The position numbers and the translations under genes were made by a program. The notes under the pieces are model-generated. The model ran no database searches. It worked only from the letters and a program-made list of their open reading frames with translations, and had not been told where the DNA came from. Shown here piece after piece: positions 24,044 to 28,466 of a DNA stretch of 28,466 nt (position 1 is its first letter; every line of letters starts with the position of its first letter). Source of the DNA: WS-2 sp964650245 (GTDB taxonomy: Bacteria; Eisenbacteria; RBG-16-71-46); the NCBI GenBank assembly GCA_964650245.1, contig CAZYQK010000023.1, positions 1-28,466 on the forward strand, read 5' to 3'.

Positions 24044-25363
24044 GTGGCGGACTTCGGGGTGGAATCCAGGCTGCTCGAGCGCTACCAGCGTGCGGTGCGC
24101 GAGCCGCGCCTGATGATGCTCTACCCGCCGATCTCGACCGGCCATCACTACGATGGCGCGCCCGGCGCGGACGAGCTGTGGCGCGAGTCGCCCGCGACCG
24201 GGACGCTCTACGTTCACGTCCCGTTCTGCCGGACGCGGTGCGGGTTCTGCCCGTTCTTCGCCGAAGCCGGGCGCGATCACGACTACGACCGCTACGCGAA
24301 AGCCGTGCTCGCCGAGGCCGACCTCTTCGCGCGCGGCGCCCGCCACCTCGCCTTCACCTCGGTCTACCTCGGCGGCGGTACGCCGGCGCTCCTGCCGCCC
24401 GCGACCGTCGCGAGCCTGCTCGACGGGCTGCGCCGCCGATTCTGGATCGAGGGCGCCGACGTGATGATCGAAGCGCATCCGGCGTCCGTGGATGCCACGC
24501 GGCTGGCCGAGCTCAGCGCGGCCGGGGTGACGCGGGTCTCGATCGGCGTGCAGTCCTTCGATCCGGAGGTGCTTCGCGCGTGCGGCCGCGCCGACACCGT
24601 GGATCGGGTGCGTCCCGCCGTGGAGGCCGCGCTGGGAACGCAGATGCGGGACGTCAACGTGGACCTCATGTATGGCCTGCCCGGGCAGACCGCGAAGACG
24701 TGGGCCGCCGACCTGCGCGCCGCGGTGGGGCTCGGCATCCCGGGCCTCACGCTCTACGCCACCGTCTACCTGCCGGCCTTCCGTCGGCGCTGCAAATCGC
24801 GGCGGCTGCGAATCCCGCCCCCGGGCGCGCGGTGGGCGATGTGCGAGCGGGCCTTCGAGTTCCTGAACGCGGCCGGCTACCCGCAGCCGCATTTCGGCGC
24901 GAACGCGTTCCTGCGCGGCGGCCTCAATCCCCATCGACGCAACGTGGCGCTTGGACTGCCCACGCTCGGGCTCGGCAGCTGGGCGTATTCGAGCAGCGGC
25001 GCGTTCGCTTATCACAACCATTCGCCCCTCGAGGTCTGGCTGCGCGACGTCGAGCGCGGCCGGCTCCCGATCCGGCAGGTCCTCGCGGTGCCCGAGGCGG
25101 AGCGCGCCCGCAAGTACGTGATCGAGGCGCTGCTGCTCGCCTACCTGGACCTGAGTTCCTTCCGCCAGCGCTTCGGCATGGACCTGGCGCAGGCGTTTCC
25201 GGTGGAGCTGGCCCTGCTCGGGCGCCTGGGCCTCGCCACCATCGAGGACGGAGAGCTGCGCCTGACGCGTCGCGGCGGGCGACACCTGCGGGAGATTCGC
25301 TATCTGTTCGCGAGCGAGCGCGTCGTCGAGGTTCTCGAGACCGCCGGCGCCGGCGGCCTCTGA
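24044..25363 (+). CDS. Radical SAM protein of the HemN/HemW (coproporphyrinogen oxidase-like) family
   Basis: 439 aa from GTG 24044, AAGGG seven bases upstream and 10 bp after the previous stop. The Fe-S/SAM motif is C62-x3-C66-x2-C69 (FCRTRCGFCPFF), preceded by the typical strand LYVHVPF. Further family marks are YLGGGTPALLP (SAM-contact GGGTP near 109-113), IEAHPAS, V-S-I-G-V-Q-S-F-D, and D-V-N-V-D-L-M-Y-G-L-P-G-Q-T. The C-terminal winged region (about 345-439) matches a HemN_C-like domain. The family includes oxygen-independent coproporphyrinogen dehydrogenase, the haem chaperone HemW, haem-degrading ChuW/HutW and methylases. Clustering with an exported haem protein and DUF169 argues for a specialised role rather than housekeeping; exact reaction unknown. 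Confidence 0.85.
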   Translation: MADFGVESRLLERYQRAVREPRLMMLYPPISTGHHYDGAPGADELWRESPATGTLYVHVPFCRTRCGFCPFFAEAGRDHDYDRYAKAVLAEADLFARGARHLAFTSVYLGGGTPALLPPATVASLLDGLRRRFWIEGADVMIEAHPASVDATRLAELSAAGVTRVSIGVQSFDPEVLRACGRADTVDRVRPAVEAALGTQMRDVNVDLMYGLPGQTAKTWAADLRAAVGLGIPGLTLYATVYLPAFRRRCKSRRLRIPPPGARWAMCERAFEFLNAAGYPQPHFGANAFLRGGLNPHRRNVALGLPTLGLGSWAYSSSGAFAYHNHSPLEVWLRDVERGRLPIRQVLAVPEAERARKYVIEALLLAYLDLSSFRQRFGMDLAQAFPVELALLGRLGLATIEDGELRLTRRGGRHLREIRYLFASERVVEVLETAGAGGL

Positions 25364-25409
25364 GGCCAGCGGGCCGGCGCGCGCCGCGGGCCCGGGAAAG
25401 GACACACCG

Positions 25410-26243
25410 ATGAATACGCCGGCATTTCCCCAGGCTTACCGCCGCTACATCGCGGCGTTCGGCAGCCCCGAGGTCGAGGGCGTAGCCGCGGTCGGCGTCA
25501 AGTTCGTGCGCCGCGGTGAGACGCCGCCGCCGCAGGCCGAGCCCCTCGACATGGCCTATACCTGGTGCTACGCGGTCCGCCAGGCGAGCCGGGGAGAGGT
25601 GCCGTTCGTGACCCGCGACAACATCGGGTGCGTGATGGCGGCGATCGCGCTGGGGTTGGTGGACGAGGACGATCCGGCCCCGCTCCCGGGCTGGCGGCAG
25701 TACAGCCAGAACATGGGCGCAGCACCCGCGCCCCTCGACTACCGGGAGGGGCGTGTGTTCGGTTGCGCGGCGGCGCGGCACATGGAGTTCGCGCTCTACG
25801 GTGCGGACGATCCGGGCCGCTTTCGCACCGTCGAAGCCGCGCGCCGCGCCTTCTCGGGGATGGCGAAAATCCAGCCCGCGTGCATGGACGCGGTAGTGGC
25901 GTTCCCGCCCGAGGACGATCTCGCCGGCATCATCCCCGATGTCGTCATCCTGGCGCTCACGCCGCGCGAGACGGTGCGCACGATCCAGGGGCTCGCGTTC
26001 GCGACCGGGGAGCGGATCGAGGCCTCGACGCTCGGCGTCGCCGGCTTCCCGGTCGACCTCACCGCCTACCCCTACGTGACCGGAAAACCGAACGCGAGCT
26101 TCCTGTGCGTCGGGGCGCGCGCGATCGCGCGGTGGGAGGGGAGTCTCAACGGCCTGGGCCTGCCCTGGCGCACCTTCGTCGCGGCCGTCGAAGGCATGGA
26201 GGCATCGGCGGGCGGTTATCCGTTCCACCGCTATCCCCCGTGA
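25410..26243 (+). CDS. DUF169 family protein
   Basis: 277 aa, ATG 25410 with AAAGGA at 25397-25402. Recognised by the family's layout: V-A-V-G-V-K-F near 30, then Y-T-W-C53-Y-A-V-R-Q-A, a second Cys in N-I-G-C74-V-M-A-A-I-A-L-G-L, and I-I-P-D-V-V-I-L-A-L-T-P-R-E-T-V-R-T-I-Q near 175-194, and a final small-residue-rich segment. Cysteines at 53, 74, 119, 158 and 233 could bind metal or a cluster, though I cannot tell which are conserved. The family (COG2043) occurs in anaerobic archaea and bacteria and has no assigned function. No signal peptide, so cytoplasmic. It lies 46 bp after the radical SAM gene and its stop overlaps the cysteine desulfurase start by one base, so they are surely co-translated. 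Confidence 0.8.
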   Translation: MNTPAFPQAYRRYIAAFGSPEVEGVAAVGVKFVRRGETPPPQAEPLDMAYTWCYAVRQASRGEVPFVTRDNIGCVMAAIALGLVDEDDPAPLPGWRQYSQNMGAAPAPLDYREGRVFGCAAARHMEFALYGADDPGRFRTVEAARRAFSGMAKIQPACMDAVVAFPPEDDLAGIIPDVVILALTPRETVRTIQGLAFATGERIEASTLGVAGFPVDLTAYPYVTGKPNASFLCVGARAIARWEGSLNGLGLPWRTFVAAVEGMEASAGGYPFHRYPP

Positions 26244-27643
26244 TGAAGCCGCGCATCTACCTCGACCATGCGGCCACGTCGCCGCTGCGGCCCGTGGCCC
26301 GCGAGGCGATCGAGCGCGGCTGGGACGCGGGCCCGGGCAACGCCGCGAGCGCGCACGCCGAGGGCCGCGCCGCGCGCGCGGTGCTCGATCGGGCCCGCGC
26401 GCAGGTCGGAGCGCTGGTCGCGGCGCGCGCCGAGGAGGTCGTCTTCACGTCGGGCGCCACCGAGGCGTCGAACCTCGGCGTGCGCGGCTTAGCACTCGCG
26501 AGCCAGGCCGCGGGACGGCACGTGGTCTCAACCCGAATCGAGCACCCGGCGACGCGCCGGGCGTGCGAGGCGCTGGCCGCCGGCGGCTGGACCGTGACGC
26601 TGCTGCGTCCCGACGAGCGTGGCCGCGTGGACCCGGGCCAGCTCGAGCGCGCGCTGGCGCAGGGCACTACCGTGGTCAGCGTAATCGGGGGCCACAACGA
26701 GATCGGGACGGTCCAGCCCCTCGAGGCGATGGCCGAGATCGCCCACGCGGGCGGCGCCCGCTTCCACGTGGACGCGGTGCAGGCCGCCGCCGTCCTGGAC
26801 CTCTCCGCCGTGCCCTGGGACCTGCTCTCGCTTTCCGCCCACAAGCTCGGCGGCCCGCAGGGCATCGGGGCGCTGGTGACGCGCGGCGTGACGCGGCCCG
26901 CGCCGGTCGTGGTGGGCGGAGCGCAGGAGGGCGGCACCCGTCCCGGCACGGTGCCCGTCGCGCTCGCGGCGGGCTTCGGCGCGGCCGCACAGGCGGCGCT
27001 CGAGGGCCGCGCGCTCGAGGCCCTCAGGCTCGCCGGACTGCGCGACCGGCTGGCGCGACTGCTCTTCGGCCTGCGCCCCGGGCTGCGGCCGCTGGGCGAA
27101 TGGCTCGATCATCCCGAATCGGCACTCCCACAGCTGGCGGCCTTCGGTGTCGAAGACCTGCGCGGCGACGAGATGGTGTGCGCACTCGACGGGGTGGGCG
27201 TAGCGGCGTCCTCCGCGTCGGCCTGCCTCGGCGACGCTCGCTCCCGCACGCTCGATGCGATCGGCCTGCCCGAAAGCGTCGGTCTGCTGCGGCTCTCGCT
27301 CGGATGGAGCACGCTCGATGCGGAGGTCGACTCCGCGGCGGAGCGCATCGTGTCCGCGCTCGGCCACCTCGTGGCCCTGACGCCCTTCGAGCGCCGACGG
27401 CGCCTGATCGCCTGCCGCGCCGAGGAGGCGGGGCTCGCGCTGTCGCCGGCCCACTGGGAGGCGGCGGAGCTGGTGTTCACGTTCCATCGCGAGCAAGGCG
27501 TGCTGCCCGGGGCGCGTCGGCTCGCCCGCTCGTTCGGGCCCGGCGCCCGCATCGAGCGGATGTTTCCCGGCGGCCTGCCAACGCTCGCCGCCTGGCTCGG
27601 CGTCCCGGTCCCGGCGGGCGGCTGCCGCCCGGGCGGATCATGA
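26243..27643 (+). CDS. Cysteine desulfurase fused to a C-terminal DsrC/TusE-like sulfur-carrier domain
   Basis: 466 aa, ATG 26243 in a TGATG overlap with DUF169. Residues 1-380 form a class V PLP enzyme of the NifS/IscS type: YLDHAATSPL at the N-terminus, F-T-S-G-A-T-E-A-S-N-L, HNEIGTVQP, H-V-D-A-V-Q-A, Schiff-base Lys K201 in LSAHKLGGPQG, G-T-R-P-G-T-V-P, and the persulfide Cys C328 in SSASACLGD. It removes sulfur from cysteine onto C328. Residues about 388-466 are a second domain: L-S-P-A-H-W-E-A-A-E-L-V near 400, G-V-L-P-G-A-R-R-L, then M-F-P-G-G-L-P and GVPVPAGGC461. This matches the helical core and C-terminal arm of DsrC/TusE (LTEEHW..., LFP.GPA, GLPKPTGC). C461 would be the carrier CysA; CysB is replaced by Ala, and the family's N-terminal hairpin is missing. 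Confidence 0.85.
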   Translation: MKPRIYLDHAATSPLRPVAREAIERGWDAGPGNAASAHAEGRAARAVLDRARAQVGALVAARAEEVVFTSGATEASNLGVRGLALASQAAGRHVVSTRIEHPATRRACEALAAGGWTVTLLRPDERGRVDPGQLERALAQGTTVVSVIGGHNEIGTVQPLEAMAEIAHAGGARFHVDAVQAAAVLDLSAVPWDLLSLSAHKLGGPQGIGALVTRGVTRPAPVVVGGAQEGGTRPGTVPVALAAGFGAAAQAALEGRALEALRLAGLRDRLARLLFGLRPGLRPLGEWLDHPESALPQLAAFGVEDLRGDEMVCALDGVGVAASSASACLGDARSRTLDAIGLPESVGLLRLSLGWSTLDAEVDSAAERIVSALGHLVALTPFERRRRLIACRAEEAGLALSPAHWEAAELVFTFHREQGVLPGARRLARSFGPGARIERMFPGGLPTLAAWLGVPVPAGGCRPGGS

Positions 27644-28092
27644 AGCCTCCGCTCGCGTCCCAGCACGGCACCAGCCTCGCCACCACTGCGGGGATCACGG
27701 CGGTGATCGCGCTGGTTGCGGCCCTGTCGGTGCTCACCCAGTGCGTGGCGCTCACCGGCGGCGGCGCCGCCCTCGCGGCATGCTCGCTGGCGGCGCTCGT
27801 CCTGGGTGCCGCCGGGCTCTATGCCGGGCGCAATGCGATCGGCCTCGCGCTCGACTTCGCCGCGAGCGACGCGGCGGCCTCGGAGCATGCGGCCTCGCGC
27901 GGCCTGGCGTGCTACCACCTCGGCATGGCCGGAATGTTCGCGGGTGCGGGCCTCGCGGTCACCGCGCGCTTCGCGCTCGGGCACGGCGCGCTCGTGTGGC
28001 TGGCGCCCGCCGCGGCGTTCGCGGCCGCGGCGTACGCTCTCTGGAACGCGGGCGGGTGGGCGGTGGAAGCGCGGCGCAGGCGCGCGCGGTAA
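27640..28092 (+). CDS. Small four-helix membrane protein of unknown function
   Basis: 150 aa, ATG 27640 overlapping the desulfurase stop (ATGA). Hydrophobic segments lie at about residues 16-36 (AGITAVIALVAALSVLTQC), 42-65 (GAALAACSLAALVLGAAGLYAG), 89-112 (LACYHLGMAGMFAGAGLAVTA) and 117-140. The loop between helices 2 and 3 is acidic/Ala-rich (LDFAASDAAASEHAASR). Three Cys (near 33, 48 and 90) lie in or near helices. I do not recognise a family. As the last gene of the unit it could anchor or export a product of the upstream enzymes, but this is only positional. Confidence 0.7.
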   Translation: MKPPLASQHGTSLATTAGITAVIALVAALSVLTQCVALTGGGAALAACSLAALVLGAAGLYAGRNAIGLALDFAASDAAASEHAASRGLACYHLGMAGMFAGAGLAVTARFALGHGALVWLAPAAAFAAAAYALWNAGGWAVEARRRRAR

Positions 28093-28131
28093 CGCGGCCG
28101 CGTGTCGCGCCGGCGCGGCTCCGAGCTGTGA

Positions 28132-28137
28132 CATAAT
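28132..28137 (+). promoter_or_regulatory. Candidate -10 box for the gene at 28152
   Basis: CATAAT followed by CGCGCG, 14 bp before ATG 28152; transcription would give a leader of only about 8 bases. It matches the pattern at 8497, 12823 and 14199. Confidence 0.4.
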
Positions 28138-28151
28138 CGCGCGCCTGAACC

Positions 28152-28466
28152 ATGACCGCGTCCCGCAGCAGCCGGAATCCAGCTTTCCGCGGAGCCGCCG
28201 CGGCGCGGCCCGAGCGTCGCGACGCGGCCGGGCCCCGAACGCGCGTGGCTGCCGCCGCGCCCGAAGCGGCGGAGCGCGCAGCCCTCGCGCTGTGGCTCGG
28301 GCTCGCGCTGCTCGCGCTTGCCCGCGCCGCGCTCGCGTTCGTGCCCTCGATGTGGGGCTGGGGGCTCAACCTGCATCGCTTCCTCGCGCCGCCCGTGGCG
28401 TGGCTGCCGTGGACGGTCGCGGCACTCGCGCTGCTCCCGCCGGTCGCGCGCGCGCTCGCGCCGCTC
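28152..28466 (+). CDS. Paralogue of the first gene: polytopic membrane protein (3' end outside window)
   Basis: 105 codons from ATG 28152 run to the window edge without a stop. After a basic, Ala-rich N-terminus of about 45 residues, the sequence enters membrane helices containing FVPSMWGWGLNLHRFLAP, closely matching FVPSMWLWGINLQRFLSP encoded at 100-160 in the first gene, with similar flanking helices. It is therefore the N-terminus of a second member of that family. The N-terminal basic stretch suggests what the truncated copy may have upstream of base 1. Function unassigned. Confidence 0.75.
   Translation, partial: MTASRSSRNPAFRGAAAARPERRDAAGPRTRVAAAAPEAAERAALALWLGLALLALARAALAFVPSMWGWGLNLHRFLAPPVAWLPWTVAALALLPPVARALAPL

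Noticed and set aside
21705..24113. 802-aa plus-strand frame overlapping the Ycf48-like gene
   Set aside because: Arg-rich out-of-frame translation of the real gene, no signal peptide or repeats of its own.
28093..28130. Palindromes CGCGGCCGCG and CGCGCCGGCGCG as a terminator or binding site
   Set aside because: Short alternating CG palindromes are expected by chance at this GC content; no T-tract or repetition elsewhere supports a role.
1..28466. CRISPR arrays, tRNA/rRNA genes, insertion sequences, prophage genes
   Set aside because: No regularly spaced repeats, no tRNA-like cloverleaf in the short spacers, no transposase, integrase or phage proteins among the coding frames.

Overview
The window is a gene-dense, very GC-rich bacterial segment with no spacer longer than about 205 bp. 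It holds 18 complete protein genes and two genes cut by the window edges. I saw no rRNA, tRNA, CRISPR array or transposase. The organism is Gram-negative: it encodes an outer-membrane beta-barrel protein, a full DsbD and several signal peptides. A secreted protein at 21223-24033 ends in a FlgD/Por-type sorting-like domain with an NPF motif. Together with the GC content and the many TPR and unknown membrane proteins, this suggests an uncultured FCB-type lineage such as Candidatus Eisenbacteria. That placement is inference.

Layout. 1-3282: a truncated polytopic membrane/TPR protein, then on the minus strand a beta-barrel protein and an anchored TPR protein. 3447-7612: a two-gene operon for an Mre11/SbcD-like nuclease and its YhaN/SbcC-like ATPase. 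7673-8335 (minus): a 1-Cys peroxiredoxin. 8539-12292: an M28 glutamate-carboxypeptidase-like peptidase followed after 1 bp by a group II PLP decarboxylase. 12342-12791 (minus): a DUF6249-like membrane protein. 12970-14147: an ECF sigma factor overlapping its zinc-finger anti-sigma factor. 14213-18348: a DUF255/DsbH-type thioredoxin-fold protein overlapping DsbD.

18456-28092 looks like one seven-gene transcription unit. It runs: Rrf2 regulator with three cysteines; a beta-propeller protein with one CxxCH haem site resembling hydrazine synthase alpha architecture; a Ycf48/BNR-propeller secreted protein; a HemN/HemW-like radical SAM protein; a DUF169 protein; a cysteine desulfurase fused to a DsrC/TusE-like sulfur-carrier domain; and a small four-helix membrane protein. 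Fe-S or redox sensing, sulfur transfer, radical chemistry and an exported haem protein in one unit make this the best candidate for an undescribed system. Its substrate cannot be read from the sequence.

Other highlights: a perfect 31-bp inverted repeat with REPIN-like architecture lies in frame inside dsbD. The genes at the two window ends are paralogues. Several genes share a -10-like TAnnnT box followed by a GC-rich discriminator. The three convergent gene junctions each carry a GC-rich hairpin without a T-tract.
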